Source: Candidatus Aminicenantota bacterium | GTDB lineage: Bacteria; Acidobacteriota; Aminicenantia; Aminicenantales; Saccharicenantaceae | NCBI GenBank assembly: GCA_014360005.1 | Contig: JACIYI010000003.1 | Span: 62,001 to 126,000 of the forward strand | DNA: 64,000 nucleotides | Direction of reading: 5' to 3' | Shown here: one piece after another, positions 9,780 to 18,964 of the stretch | Layout of the letters: each line of letters starts with the position of its first letter | Position numbering within the stretch: the first letter of the stretch is position 1 | Translations under genes and position numbers: made by a program | The notes under the pieces: generated by a model | Told to the model about the DNA's origin: nothing | The model's database searches: none | The model's input: only the letters and a program-made list of their open reading frames with translations

Positions 9780-11099
9780 CTAAATATTCTTCATTAATTT
9801 CTGGAAATCGTTTTTCTTCAGGAGCTTTTCCATCTCAAAAAATTGCTTTAAGAGCTGGTTAACTTCCTGCACCGGGCGGCCGCTGCCCCGGGCAATCCTG
9901 GCCCGTCTCCGGCCATCAATGATCCGGGGATTTTCTCTCTCGGCCGGGGTCATGGAATTGATAATAGCTTCAAAATAGACCAGCTTCTTATCGTCCACCT
10001 CCAGCTGGCCCATTTTCTTGAAGGGGCCACCCCTGGGCAGCAGGTCCAGCAGTCCGGACAGGCTACCCATCTTTTTTAGCTGCTGCAGCTGCTTGCGGAA
10101 ATCTTCCAGGGTGAACTGCTGCTTCTTGATTTTCCTGGCTATTTCCTCGGCTTCCTTCAGGTCCGCTTCCTGCTCGGCTTTCTCAATCAGGCTCAGGATA
10201 TCGCCCAGGCCCAGGATACGGGAAGCCATCCGGTCGGGGTGAAAAACTTCCAGCTTATCAAACTTTTCGCCGACTCCGATGAACTTAATCGGTTTATGGG
10301 TCACGTGGACGATGGACAGGGCAGCTCCGCCCCGGGCATCACCGTCCAGCTTGGTTAGAATGATGGAGGTCAGCCCGATTTTTTCTTCAAAGGCCTGGGC
10401 GCTGCGGACGGCATCCTGCCCGGTCATGGCGTCGCCCACGTAAACCACCTCGGTCGGCTGGAGAATATCCTTAACCAGCCGCAGTTCGGCCATGAGCTCT
10501 TCATCAATGTGCAGGCGGCCGGCGGTATCAACGATTAGCGGGTCGTATCCCCGGTTCCTGCTATAGGTTACAAGCTCTTTCAGGGCTTCAGCCGGGTCTT
10601 TCATTTTCTCGGCCGTCATCTCGTAAAAAGGAAGATTCAATGACCTGGAAATTATCCGCAGCTGGTCCTGAGCCGCCAGCCGTTTAAGGTCAAAAGAAAC
10701 CAGCAGTGGATTCCGGCCCAGCCCTTTAACATAACGGGCTAACTTGCCGGAGGTGGTGGTCTTGCCGCTGCCCTGCAACCCGACCAGCATGAACACCGAC
10801 GGCGGCTGACTGGCAAAGGTCAGGGGCCGGGCCTCCTGCCCGAGAATTTCGGTCAGTTCATCCCGGACAATCTTGATGAAATGCTGGGCCGGGGTCAGAC
10901 TCATCATGACTTCCTGGTTCAGGGCCTTGGCCTTAACCCGGGCTTCAAATTCCTTGACGACCTTATAATTTACATCAGCTTCCAGGAAAGCCAGACGCAG
11001 CATCTTCAGGGCCTCGGCAATATTCTTTTCGGTAATCTTGCCTTCGCCCCGGATGTATTTCAGGGTTCTCTGGATTTTTTCGGTAAGCTGCTCAAACAT
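9780..11099 (-). CDS. ffh: Signal recognition particle protein Ffh (SRP54 GTPase)
   Basis: Protein part of the signal recognition particle, which binds signal sequences with 4.5S RNA and delivers nascent membrane proteins to FtsY. The N-domain four-helix bundle is followed by the G domain with P-loop GLQGSGKTT (107-115), DTAGR (191-195) and TKLDGDARGG (from 249). A C-terminal M domain follows with the RRRARIARGSGR RNA-binding helix. The 439 residues are normal for Ffh, but the methionine-rich finger loop is poor in Met. The neighbour rpsP, often found next to ffh, is absent. No 4.5S RNA gene was recognised nearby. Confidence 0.97.
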   Translation of the reverse strand: MFEQLTEKIQRTLKYIRGEGKITEKNIAEALKMLRLAFLEADVNYKVVKEFEARVKAKALNQEVMMSLTPAQHFIKIVRDELTEILGQEARPLTFASQPPSVFMLVGLQGSGKTTTSGKLARYVKGLGRNPLLVSFDLKRLAAQDQLRIISRSLNLPFYEMTAEKMKDPAEALKELVTYSRNRGYDPLIVDTAGRLHIDEELMAELRLVKDILQPTEVVYVGDAMTGQDAVRSAQAFEEKIGLTSIILTKLDGDARGGAALSIVHVTHKPIKFIGVGEKFDKLEVFHPDRMASRILGLGDILSLIEKAEQEADLKEAEEIARKIKKQQFTLEDFRKQLQQLKKMGSLSGLLDLLPRGGPFKKMGQLEVDDKKLVYFEAIINSMTPAERENPRIIDGRRRARIARGSGRPVQEVNQLLKQFFEMEKLLKKNDFQKLMKNI

Positions 11100-11672
11100 T
11101 CAGGCCACCTGACTGCCTTAAATCTTACGCCAGCCGGCAGCCAAGGTCAATCTAATGGCCCGAGGCTGACCCCCGTTTCATCCTTGTCAGACAGCCGTCC
11201 CTTTAATTTAAGCTGGATACGGCTGAGGCGGATCAAAAGGGATTAAACTGGAAGCTACCACGGGAAAGACGGGCCGGATGATACTGCTATAAAGGCCACC
11301 TCTTTTCACCCGGTTTGCAGCCGACAGGAGAATTTGCCGCAGCCCGGTTATCGTCCTGGCCCTTGACCCTATACAAGGTACCTGGCTGCTCTTTCTCCAT
11401 AAAATCCTGTCATTAGCCAGCCACAACCCCAACCCCAATGGCCAGGTTGTCATCCCGGCCCCTGAGACTGCTCAGAGACCCCCTTTATCAACCCACCGGC
11501 CTGAACTTCTACCCCCAAGCTTCAACCTCTCGGTTCAGGGAGAAGCTTTTGGGGAGAAGCCTTCTTTATCTAAATTATTGTTTATAAAATAATTAACCAG
11601 CAGGGCAGTCAACCTGCTTGACAACCCACCTTGTTCTGGGTAAAGTTTTACTAACTTTCAGGAAGGTGAATA
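11100..11672. other. Divergent intergenic region between ffh and accB
   Basis: 573 bases. The accB-proximal end holds a good promoter (11618-11646). The remainder shows only weak reading frames without ribosome-binding sites, and no RNA gene I can recognise. Confidence 0.5.
11618..11646 (+). promoter_or_regulatory. Promoter of accB-accC
   Basis: Perfect -35 TTGACA (11618-11623), 17-base spacer, -10 TAAAGT (11641-11646). The accB start lies 27 bases downstream with AGGAAGGTG in front. Confidence 0.6.
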
Positions 11673-12203
11673 ATGACCCAAAAGAACGGTAAGCCTGTTA
11701 ATTCAGGCCAGGACAGCCCTTTCAGCTCGAAGATCGACTATGAAGAACTGCGGAAACTGATTGCTCTCCTGGAAGAAAAGAACCTGACTCAGTTCGAGCT
11801 GGAAGTGGAGGGTTTTAAGATCAAATTGAGCCGCAGCCTGGGCAATGCTTCTAACCCCACCCAGGTGGTATTCAACCCGGCTCCCACCGAGGCGGCCAGG
11901 ATGATGGTGGCTAACGGCGAAATAGCGGCCCCGATTCCGACCCCGGCTGAGGATAAAAATATCCACTATATCACTTCACCCATGGTCGGGACTTTTTACC
12001 GGGCTCCCTCGCCCACATCTCCTCCGTTTGTGGACATCGGCGATGCGGTTAAAAAGGGCCAGACCCTGTGCATTGTCGAGGCCATGAAGCTGATGAATGA
12101 AATCGAAAGCGACGTCAGCGGAGTAGTGGTGGACATCCTGGTGGAAAACGGCAAGCCGGTAGAATACGGCCAGAAACTCTTTGCCATAAAAGTGAGCGCC
12201 TAA
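11673..12203 (+). CDS. accB: Biotin carboxyl carrier protein of acetyl-CoA carboxylase
   Basis: BCCP subunit that carries carboxybiotin between biotin carboxylase and carboxyltransferase in the first step of fatty acid synthesis. The C-terminal biotinyl domain holds EAMKLMNE, with the biotinylated lysine at K139. The N-terminal helical region ([13 protein letters not shown]) is the part that contacts AccC, and a flexible linker lies between. The 176 residues fit the family (about 150-180). The ATG follows AGGAAGGTG. accC starts 5 bases after its stop, which is the standard accBC operon. Confidence 0.96.
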   Translation: MTQKNGKPVNSGQDSPFSSKIDYEELRKLIALLEEKNLTQFELEVEGFKIKLSRSLGNASNPTQVVFNPAPTEAARMMVANGEIAAPIPTPAEDKNIHYITSPMVGTFYRAPSPTSPPFVDIGDAVKKGQTLCIVEAMKLMNEIESDVSGVVVDILVENGKPVEYGQKLFAIKVSA

Positions 12204-12208
12204 CAACC

Positions 12209-13567
12209 ATGTTTTCCAAGATTCTGGTTGCCAACCGGGGAGAAATTGCCCTCAGGGTTATCCGGTCCTGCAAGGAACTCGGCATCAAAACCGTGGCCGT
12301 CTTTTCCGAGGCCGACCGCCAGGCCCTTCATGCCATGCTGGCCGATGAGAGCATCTGCATCGGGCCGGCCAAAGCTTCCGACAGCTACCTGAACATTCCC
12401 AATATTCTGAGCGCGGCCGAGATTACCGGAGCTGAAGCCATCCATCCTGGCTACGGCTTCCTGGCCGAAAACGCCAAGTTTGCCGAAATCTGCCAGAACT
12501 CCGGGTTTGTTTTCATCGGGCCCCCGCCGGACATCATCAGGCTGATGGGCGACAAGAACCGGGCCCGCCAGGCCATGAAAAAAGCCGGCCTGCCGGTCGT
12601 TCCGGGCAGCGATATTGTGCTGGAAGATGTGGCCGAAGCCAAGAAGGTCGCCCAGAAAATCGGCTACCCGGTAATAATCAAGGCGGCCGCCGGTGGCGGC
12701 GGCAAGGGCATGAGAATCTGCCGCAATGCTGCCCAGTTAGAAGAGCAGTTTCCTATGGCCCAGAATGAAGCCAGGGCCGCTTTCGGCGACCCCTCTCTCT
12801 ACCTGGAGAAATACATCGCCGGCGCCCGGCATATTGAAATCCAGGTCATCGGCGATGCCAAGGGCAAGGTCATCGCCTTCGGTGAGAGAGAATGCAGCGT
12901 TCAGCGCAAATACCAGAAAATAATCGAAGAAACACCTTCCCCCTTCATCAATGAGCGCACCCGGCACAAGATGATGAAAGATACTCAGGAGGCGGCTGAA
13001 GAAATTGGCTACCGCAGCCTGGGCACTTTTGAATTCCTGGTGGACGACAAGAAACGATACTATTTTATGGAAGCCAACACCCGGGTCCAGGTGGAGCATC
13101 CGATAACCGAAATGGTCTACGGCATTAATCTGATTAAGGCCCAGATTAGAGTGGCCGCTGGCGAAAAAGTCAATTTCCCCCTGGAACTGGAAATGCGGGG
13201 TCACGCCATAGAATGCCGCATCAACGCCGAGGACCCCGAGACTTTCATTCCTTCCCCGGGGAAAATTGATTTCCTGGTGTTTCCTGGAGGGGAAGGTATC
13301 CGGGTTGATTCAGCCGCTTATGCCGGCTGGGAAATTCCCCCTCACTATGATTCCCTGATCGCCAAGATTATCGCCTATGCTCCGACCAGGCAGCTGGCCA
13401 TCTCCAAGATGAAAGCCGCCTTAGAAACAACCACCATCGTGGGCATCAAGACCAATATCCCGCTGCTGCTGAACATCCTGTCCAGCGATGATTTTGTCAG
13501 GGGTAACTACAACACCCAGTTCATGGAATATTTTCTCAGGCCAAAAGAAAGCCCGGCTGAAATCTGA
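12209..13567 (+). CDS. accC: Biotin carboxylase subunit of acetyl-CoA carboxylase
   Basis: ATP-grasp biotin carboxylase that carboxylates BCCP-biotin with bicarbonate and ATP. It opens with the typical KILVANRGEIALRV and has the glycine-rich ATP loop AAAGGGGKGM (about 155-164). The EANTRVQVEHPITE catalytic segment and a C-terminal biotin carboxylase domain follow. The 452 residues equal the usual length. It lies directly behind accB. The carboxyltransferase genes accA and accD are not in the window, so carboxylation of another acyl-CoA cannot be excluded, but the stand-alone 450-residue form favours acetyl-CoA carboxylase. Confidence 0.96.
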   Translation: MFSKILVANRGEIALRVIRSCKELGIKTVAVFSEADRQALHAMLADESICIGPAKASDSYLNIPNILSAAEITGAEAIHPGYGFLAENAKFAEICQNSGFVFIGPPPDIIRLMGDKNRARQAMKKAGLPVVPGSDIVLEDVAEAKKVAQKIGYPVIIKAAAGGGGKGMRICRNAAQLEEQFPMAQNEARAAFGDPSLYLEKYIAGARHIEIQVIGDAKGKVIAFGERECSVQRKYQKIIEETPSPFINERTRHKMMKDTQEAAEEIGYRSLGTFEFLVDDKKRYYFMEANTRVQVEHPITEMVYGINLIKAQIRVAAGEKVNFPLELEMRGHAIECRINAEDPETFIPSPGKIDFLVFPGGEGIRVDSAAYAGWEIPPHYDSLIAKIIAYAPTRQLAISKMKAALETTTIVGIKTNIPLLLNILSSDDFVRGNYNTQFMEYFLRPKESPAEI

Positions 13568-13587
13568 GGCGGACGCTTAACTACCAT

Positions 13588-14124
13588 TTAATCTATTTTT
13601 TCTTTTTTCAGAATAACAACCACGAACTGGCCGTCATTATCGGCATAGACATTATCATTCACGCCCAGGTACAGCCGGCCTTCCAGGGGCATTGGCACCT
13701 CAGCCCCGGCCCCGAGGTAAAAAACTGAGGTTACCTCTTCCCGGATTTCTTCGCCGGTTTCCTCATCTTCAGTAACGCTAAGAACCTTGACCACCTTGCC
13801 CACGGCCGCCCCCAGGTTGCGGTCGGGCAGCGGCTGCTGCGGAGTCTGCAGGTCGAGACCTTCCGGGCCACAGCTAGCAATGGGATTGCCCTTCTGCAGG
13901 GAGATGGTACCCGAAACCCGGAAAACGAACCGGTCGCTTTCCTTGACATCGAGCCCGGTATCTACCCAGCCCAGGGCAGCCTTGACCTCGACCTGCTTGA
14001 CCAGCACCAGGCCTTCTTCCTGGCGCGGGACCGGGTCAGGGGGAATTTCCTGGGCCCTGGCCGGCCAAAAAGTCAGAGCTATGGTGACAATAACCAGATT
14101 TAGCAGAACTTTCCGGGGCTTCAT
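13588..14124 (-). CDS. Secreted protein with PA-IL (LecA)-like galactose-binding fold
   Basis: 178 residues with an N-terminal signal peptide (basic start, hydrophobic core, cleavage near ARAQ at about 22-25). The mature part resembles the LecA/PA-IL-like jelly-roll seen in many secreted bacterial proteins. It has GWVDTGLDV, a VSGTISLQKGN strand, PLPDRNLGAAVGKV, and a late LGVNDNVYADNDGQF motif, where LecA places its calcium and galactose ligands. A periplasmic or surface carbohydrate-binding role is inference. It converges on accC and lies 19 bases downstream of the inositol monophosphatase gene on the same strand, so the two may be cotranscribed. Confidence 0.65.
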   Translation of the reverse strand: MKPRKVLLNLVIVTIALTFWPARAQEIPPDPVPRQEEGLVLVKQVEVKAALGWVDTGLDVKESDRFVFRVSGTISLQKGNPIASCGPEGLDLQTPQQPLPDRNLGAAVGKVVKVLSVTEDEETGEEIREEVTSVFYLGAGAEVPMPLEGRLYLGVNDNVYADNDGQFVVVILKKEKID

Positions 14125-14143
14125 CTTCCCTTCTCTCCGCCGC

Positions 14144-14935
14144 CTATTTTACTAAACCCAGAGCTATGATTTCCAGCATGGCCTGATGAATACGGCCGTT
14201 AGAAGCCACCAGGTGGGGACTGGAAATGGTAAAGTCTCGTCCCTGTAAATCGCTAACCCGGCCTCCGGCTTGGCTGACCATCAAGGCGCCGGCCGCTAAG
14301 TCCCAGGGTTTGAGCTTTAGCTCCCAGTAGCCGTCAAACCGGCCGCAGGCCACATAACAGAGGTCGAGGGCGGCCGAACCCAGGCGCCTTATGGCCTGGG
14401 CCCTGACGGCGAAATTGGCAAAATGGCTGAGGTTGTTATCGGGGCTGGTGCGGACATCATAGGGAAAACCGGTGGCCAGCAGACTCCGGCCGAGCTCAGC
14501 CGTGTCCGAGACTCTGACCGGCCGGTCATTCAGATAAGCTCCCTGGCCCCGCACAGCCGTAAACAGCTCCTGCCGGCAGGGGTCATAAACCACTCCGATA
14601 ATTATTTCGTCCCGCCAGAGCAGGGCAATGGACACGCAGAAAACTGGAAGACCGTGGGCATAATTAGTAGTGCCATCCAGGGGGTCAACCAGCCAGCAAT
14701 AGTCTGATGGCTTCTTCCGGCTGATAGCCTCTTCAGCCAGGAAACTGTGCCCGGGGAAAATTCGGCCGAGCTTTTCATAGATGAGCTCTTCCGAGCGACG
14801 GTCATAGGCGGTAACCAGGTCTACCTGGCCCTTAAAATCCACCTCTTTCTTCTGGTCCAGTCCTTTAAGAAGGTAATGACCGGCTTCCAGAGCGGCTTCC
14901 CTGGCCGCCGCCAGAAACTGTTCCGGTTTGTCCAT
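14144..14935 (-). CDS. suhB: Inositol monophosphatase family protein
   Basis: Mg-dependent, Li-sensitive phosphatase of the inositol monophosphatase fold, 263 residues. The metal-binding motifs are complete: E68-E69 in FLAEEAI, DPLDGTTNY (from 84), and the C-terminal WDLAAGALMVSQAGG. Members hydrolyse myo-inositol-1-phosphate or related sugar phosphates, and SuhB in E. coli also acts in rRNA antitermination. The sequence does not separate these roles. It is divergent from the MacA-type adaptor gene, with 112 bases between the starts. Confidence 0.9.
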   Translation of the reverse strand: MDKPEQFLAAAREAALEAGHYLLKGLDQKKEVDFKGQVDLVTAYDRRSEELIYEKLGRIFPGHSFLAEEAISRKKPSDYCWLVDPLDGTTNYAHGLPVFCVSIALLWRDEIIIGVVYDPCRQELFTAVRGQGAYLNDRPVRVSDTAELGRSLLATGFPYDVRTSPDNNLSHFANFAVRAQAIRRLGSAALDLCYVACGRFDGYWELKLKPWDLAAGALMVSQAGGRVSDLQGRDFTISSPHLVASNGRIHQAMLEIIALGLVK

Positions 14936-15047
14936 GGGAAAATCTTATCAGCTTGGCCGGCAGCTGGCAATAATTAAAACTTTTCCCCCAAAAATCCGTA
15001 AAATCTTGTATAATTACTTAAAATCGTCTGTTTCAGAGGACATTAAA

Positions 15048-16286
15048 ATGGCTGACAAGAAAAATTCCAGGAAGAAGAAAAGAATTATCCTGTTTGTCGG
15101 GATAATATTGATAATAGCTATCATCATCCTGTTAAATCTCCAGGCTTCACGGGAAAAAGCCATCAAGGTGACCGTGGACAAGGTTAAAAAGCAGGATTTA
15201 ACTTCCATCATTTCGGCCTCGGGTGAGATCAAGCCCAAAAAGAACATCAATATCAGCGCCCTGGTGGCTGGCCGCATCGTCAAGATCGGGGTCAAGGAGG
15301 GCCAGGAAGTAAAAGCCGGGGATTTCCTGTTGCAGATTGACCCGGCTTACTTCGAAGCCCAGGTCGACCGCATCCGGGCCAACATCAATCAGTTTAAAGC
15401 TGAACTGATCAGAGCCGAGGCCCAGTACCGGCGCGACAAGAGTTTTTACGACCGGCAGAAGCAACTTTATGACAGCGGGCTGATTTCCAAGGACCAGCTG
15501 GAAGGAGCCAGGGTCCAGTACGAGGTATCCTCAGCCACCCTGCAATCCCTTCGCTACCAAATTAAACAAGCCGAAGCCAATCTCAAGAGCACCCTGGATG
15601 ACCTGAAGAAAACCACCTACACCTCTCCCATCGACGGCATGGTTACCAGCCTGAGGGTGGAAGAGGGCGAGGTAGCCATTGTCGGGACCATGAACAACCC
15701 CGGCACTGTCCTTCTGACCATTGCCGACCTGTCGATTATGGAAGTAGAAGTGGAAGTGGACGAAACTGACGTGATTAACGTCAGGATTGGCCAGACAGCC
15801 CGGGTCAAGGTTGATGCTTTCCCCGACCACGTTTTTCAGGGGAAAGTGACGGAAATAGGCAGCTCGGCCCTGGACCGGGCCACCGTCGGCTCCCAGGAAT
15901 CGCGCAATTTTAAGGTGGTCATAACTCTTGAAGACTCCGAGCACCAGCTAAAGCCGGGGCTGTCAGCCTCAGCCGATATTATCGTGGCCGAAAAAAAGGA
16001 AGTACTGGCCGTGCCCATTGCCGCCCTGGTCGTCCGGGAAACAAAAATAACCGAAGGTCAGGCCGCGGTTGAAACCACCCAGCCGGATAAAACCAAAGAA
16101 GAAGAAGGAGTTTTTCTGGTACAAAACAACCGGGCCAAGTTCCAGCCCGTTAAAAAGGGCATTATGGGCGGGATGATGGTAGAAATCATCTCGGGCCTGG
16201 AAGATGGGCAGGAAATCATGACCGGCCCCTACTCCGCCCTGCGCGACCTCAAGGACGGCAACCTGTTGAAGGTGGAAAGGAAATGA
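15048..16286 (+). CDS. HlyD/MacA-type periplasmic adaptor of an efflux transporter
   Basis: Membrane-fusion protein of 412 residues. After a lysine-rich start a single transmembrane helix (about residues 14-32) anchors it in the inner membrane. The periplasmic part has a biotinyl-lipoyl half (GRIVKIGVKEGQEV), a long alpha-hairpin (about 105-180) rich in coiled-coil heptads, the second lipoyl half (SPIDGMVTSLRVEEGE), and beta-barrel and membrane-proximal domains. I chose the ATG at 15048 because AGAGGA precedes it by seven bases and the hydrophobic anchor follows at once. An in-frame start at 14928 would overlap the divergent gene. It is first of a three-gene operon. Confidence 0.9.
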   Translation: MADKKNSRKKKRIILFVGIILIIAIIILLNLQASREKAIKVTVDKVKKQDLTSIISASGEIKPKKNINISALVAGRIVKIGVKEGQEVKAGDFLLQIDPAYFEAQVDRIRANINQFKAELIRAEAQYRRDKSFYDRQKQLYDSGLISKDQLEGARVQYEVSSATLQSLRYQIKQAEANLKSTLDDLKKTTYTSPIDGMVTSLRVEEGEVAIVGTMNNPGTVLLTIADLSIMEVEVEVDETDVINVRIGQTARVKVDAFPDHVFQGKVTEIGSSALDRATVGSQESRNFKVVITLEDSEHQLKPGLSASADIIVAEKKEVLAVPIAALVVRETKITEGQAAVETTQPDKTKEEEGVFLVQNNRAKFQPVKKGIMGGMMVEIISGLEDGQEIMTGPYSALRDLKDGNLLKVERK

Positions 16287-16289
16287 GCT

Positions 16290-17003
16290 ATGCCCGTTCT
16301 TCCGGCTGACAACGAACTGATCCTGGCCAGGGATATAAAGAAAATCTACCAGCTGGACAAGCAGCAGGTGGAAGCTTTGCGCGGGGTCAGCCTGACCATA
16401 ACCAGGAACGAGTTTGTGGCCATCATGGGCCCCAGCGGTTCGGGCAAGTCAACCCTAATGAACATCCTGGGTTGTCTGGATACCCCGACTTCCGGAGATT
16501 ATTACCTTAACGGGCAGCTGGTCAGCACCTTGAGTGAGGACGAGCTGGCTCACATCCGAAATAAAGAAATCGGCTTCGTTTTCCAGGTTTTCAACCTGCT
16601 GGCCAGGGCCGATGCTTTCAAGAATGTGGAACTACCGCTAATTTACGCCGGGGCCAGCAAGGAAGAACGTCAAGAGAAAGCCAGGCGAGCGCTGGAAATG
16701 GTGGAAATGAAAGAACGGATGCACCACCTGCCGGCCGAGCTCTCGGGCGGTGAAAGGCAACGGGTAGCCATCGCCAGGGCCCTGGTCAACGACCCGGCCA
16801 TCCTGCTGGCCGACGAGCCCACCGGCAACCTGGATTCCCGGACCGGCCAGGAAATCCTCAGGCTTTTCCATAAAATCCATGACAGCGGCAATACCATCAT
16901 CATGGTTACCCACGACCGCGAGGTGGCCAACCATGCCCAGAGAATCATTTACATAAGAGACGGCCTGGTCGAAAAAGAAGAGAGGAAAGGAGTCTGGCTA
17001 TGA
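16290..17003 (+). CDS. ABC transporter ATP-binding protein (MacB/LolD type)
   Basis: ATPase of the MacB/LolD/FtsE class, 237 residues. Walker [10 protein letters not shown] (47-55), Q-loop FVFQVFNLL (about 96-104), signature LSGGERQR (151-158) and Walker [13 protein letters not shown] (from 171) are all intact. It begins three bases after the adaptor gene and overlaps the next gene by four bases, so the operon is tight. The expected partner is a four-helix MacB-type permease, but none follows; the third gene is a Yip1-family membrane protein. The permease is either elsewhere or the complex is unusual. Confidence 0.92.
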   Translation: MPVLPADNELILARDIKKIYQLDKQQVEALRGVSLTITRNEFVAIMGPSGSGKSTLMNILGCLDTPTSGDYYLNGQLVSTLSEDELAHIRNKEIGFVFQVFNLLARADAFKNVELPLIYAGASKEERQEKARRALEMVEMKERMHHLPAELSGGERQRVAIARALVNDPAILLADEPTGNLDSRTGQEILRLFHKIHDSGNTIIMVTHDREVANHAQRIIYIRDGLVEKEERKGVWL

Positions 17004-17734
17004 ATTTAGGGCAAAGATTCATCGGCGTGTTCACCGCGCCCAGAGAAACTTTTACCGGGCTGGCCGAAAAACCGGCCTGGATTGAGGCCATGGTCATGGT
17101 GCTGGTGGCTACTTTTATTTTCGGCTTCCTGATAGCCCCATTCTCGGCCAAAGATTCGGCCGAACTAATGGACAACAGCCCCAAGATGAAGCAGATGCTG
17201 CGGGAAAGGATGGGAGAAGAGGGTTACAACAAATACCTGGAAAAAATCAATAAGGAAGTCCAGGCCACTTCCACATCCTATAGAATTCAGAGCGGGCTGA
17301 CGGTGGGTATCATGGCCCTGCTGGCGCTTTTCATCCAGTCGATTCTGCTCCTGGTATTTGGCCGACTGGTTTCTGGCTCGGTCCATGGTAACTACCGCCA
17401 GGTGCTGAGCGCCATGTTTCATGCCAGTTTCATCAACGCCGTGCTGGGCAATGCTCTCAGGTTCATTCTGGTCACGGCCAAGCAGTCTGTTTTCAAGATT
17501 TCCACCGGACTGGCCGTTTTCTTTCCCCGGCTAGAATTCACCTCCACTCCCTATATCATCCTGAACAGCATTGACTTCTTCCAATTGTGGGTGTTCGGGG
17601 TGTTGGGTTATGCCCTCTCAGTTATTTTTAAGGTTGACCTGAAAAAATCGCTGATTATCAGCTATCTCTTCTGGGCCCTCAAGACCATCGTCAACATTGG
17701 CCTTGGCCTGTGGGGCATGAGCCGTTATCAATAA
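17000..17734 (+). CDS. Yip1-family membrane protein in an efflux operon
   Basis: 244-residue integral membrane protein of the Yip1 superfamily. It starts with the family's soluble [19 protein letters not shown] segment (PxxTF...I), and five or six hydrophobic helices follow. Its ATG overlaps the ABC ATPase stop by four bases, which implies translational coupling. Between helices 1 and 2 there is an unusual charged segment (about residues 52-92) with coiled-coil character. Function of bacterial Yip1 proteins is unknown. Its place suggests a role with the transporter, possibly as membrane partner of the ATPase. It is a paralogue of the shorter protein at 35241-35837. Confidence 0.78.
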   Translation: MNLGQRFIGVFTAPRETFTGLAEKPAWIEAMVMVLVATFIFGFLIAPFSAKDSAELMDNSPKMKQMLRERMGEEGYNKYLEKINKEVQATSTSYRIQSGLTVGIMALLALFIQSILLLVFGRLVSGSVHGNYRQVLSAMFHASFINAVLGNALRFILVTAKQSVFKISTGLAVFFPRLEFTSTPYIILNSIDFFQLWVFGVLGYALSVIFKVDLKKSLIISYLFWALKTIVNIGLGLWGMSRYQ

Positions 17735-17745
17735 CCCGGGAGCGG

Positions 17746-17772
17746 TTGACAACCAGGCTCGGCCTCTATAAA
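17746..17772 (+). promoter_or_regulatory. Promoter directly before the DUF4388 gene
   Basis: TTGACA (17746-17751) and TATAAA (17767-17772), spacer only 15 bases. The ATG at 17781 lies 8 bases after the -10 box, a leaderless layout. Confidence 0.4.
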
Positions 17773-17780
17773 TTAAGGCT

Positions 17781-18881
17781 ATGGCTGAGCCGTGCGGAAA
17801 AAATAGCCTTAACCTTTCACTCCCTTTTTACCTGTTCCAGCTCTGGGAAAGCCAGAAAAGCGGCCGGCTGCGACTCAACCCCGGACCCTATGAAAGGCAG
17901 TTCTGCCTGGTCCAGGGCGAAATCACTCCGGTTAAAAAATATTTTCCGGAGAAAGATTTTCTGGACTGGCTTCAGGAAACCAGAAGGATTGAGCCGCCGC
18001 TCAGGTTTAACCGCCAGCTGCTCGGCTCTGACCGCCTGGGCTCGGTAGTGGCCGTGCTCATAGAACATGGTCTACTGCCGTCTCAGGAAGCCCTGGAATT
18101 GACCCGCGAATTCCTGGCCGCCAGGCTGACTGATTATTTTAACCTGTCCGAGGTCCGCCTTTCTTTTGAGGAGGAAGAATTCGCCGAGGAAGAAGTGGTT
18201 ATCAAGGGCCTGTTCACTCCGGACCTTATCCTGAGGGGTTTCCGCCGGTTGAACCGGCTGGACCACCTGTCCCGGTTTCTGCCGGCCGAGAAGGAGCTCC
18301 TTGTTCGCCAGGTGCCGGCCTATGCCCGCAAGCTCGACCTCAGAACTCCGGAACTCTACCTCTGGAATCAGCTGCAGACTCCTCAGACCTACGGCGCCCT
18401 GCTGGGAAAATCCTGGCTGGGGCCGACCGAGACCAGGAAAACCCTCCTGGCCCTGGCCTGCTTGAAGCTGGTGGATTTCAACCTCAACCTGGCGACGGTT
18501 GAAAACAACGGCCGCAATGCCGGCCCCGACCTGGAAAAGAGCCTGATGGCTTTTAACGAAAAGAGCGCTTTTGTCTACCGTTATATGGCCAAGCAGCTGG
18601 GACTGGTAGCCCTCAACCTGATAGAAAAATGCTACCGGGAGACGCAGGACTACCTCGACCCGATTTTCCGCAACCTGGAGTTGAGACCCGACGGCAGCTT
18701 TGAGCCCAGGGCCATGCTCAAGCTGAGCCTAAACGAATTAAGCCTGGAAGACAAGAAAAACCTGCTGCGCGGTTTTGAAGAAATCCTGGCGGCTGAGCTG
18801 CTGCTGGTCAAGAAAAACCTCGGCAACCAGCACGAAGAAATCGTCGCCCGGTACCTGGCCAGGTCAGGAGTGACGGTTTGA
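17781..18881 (+). CDS. DUF4388 / PATAN-like domain protein
   Basis: 366-residue cytoplasmic protein. The N-terminal part (LPFYLFQLWESQKSGRLRL, then FCLVQGEI) resembles DUF4388/PatA N-terminal domains, which occur in signalling proteins of deltaproteobacteria and Acidobacteriota. The rest is mostly helical, charged and of unknown fold, with a winged-helix-like stretch near 205-240 (PQTYGALLGKSWLGPTETRKTLLALACLKLV). No catalytic motif is seen. It has its own promoter 8 bases ahead of the ATG and only a weak AAGG, so the mRNA may be leaderless. Transcription probably continues into miaA-hflX. Confidence 0.65.
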   Translation: MAEPCGKNSLNLSLPFYLFQLWESQKSGRLRLNPGPYERQFCLVQGEITPVKKYFPEKDFLDWLQETRRIEPPLRFNRQLLGSDRLGSVVAVLIEHGLLPSQEALELTREFLAARLTDYFNLSEVRLSFEEEEFAEEEVVIKGLFTPDLILRGFRRLNRLDHLSRFLPAEKELLVRQVPAYARKLDLRTPELYLWNQLQTPQTYGALLGKSWLGPTETRKTLLALACLKLVDFNLNLATVENNGRNAGPDLEKSLMAFNEKSAFVYRYMAKQLGLVALNLIEKCYRETQDYLDPIFRNLELRPDGSFEPRAMLKLSLNELSLEDKKNLLRGFEEILAAELLLVKKNLGNQHEEIVARYLARSGVTV

Positions 18882-18964
18882 AGCGCAAGCAACTGCTAGG
18901 CCTCCTGATTCTACTCAGCCTGGTGTTTATTTATCTGATAATCAGGGCCACCCTTGGACATTAG
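18878..18964 (+). CDS. Possible 28-residue membrane microprotein
   Basis: A short frame starting TTG inside the TTGA that ends the DUF4388 gene. It encodes Met-Lys-Arg-Lys-Gln followed by about 18 hydrophobic residues (LLGLLILLSLVFIYLII) and a short polar tail. It ends 11 bases inside miaA. Charge and hydrophobicity suit a single-pass inner-membrane peptide, and its position could couple translation of the upstream gene to miaA, which itself has a TTG start without a good Shine-Dalgarno. There is no homology evidence. Confidence 0.35.
   Translation: MKRKQLLGLLILLSLVFIYLIIRATLGH

Noticed and set aside
11208-11453. An 81-codon minus-strand frame between ffh and accB
   Set aside because: No ribosome-binding site and low-complexity composition; probably chance.
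14928-15047. A 40-residue extension of the MacA-type adaptor
   Set aside because: It would overlap the divergent inositol monophosphatase start, and AGAGGA fits the ATG at 15048.
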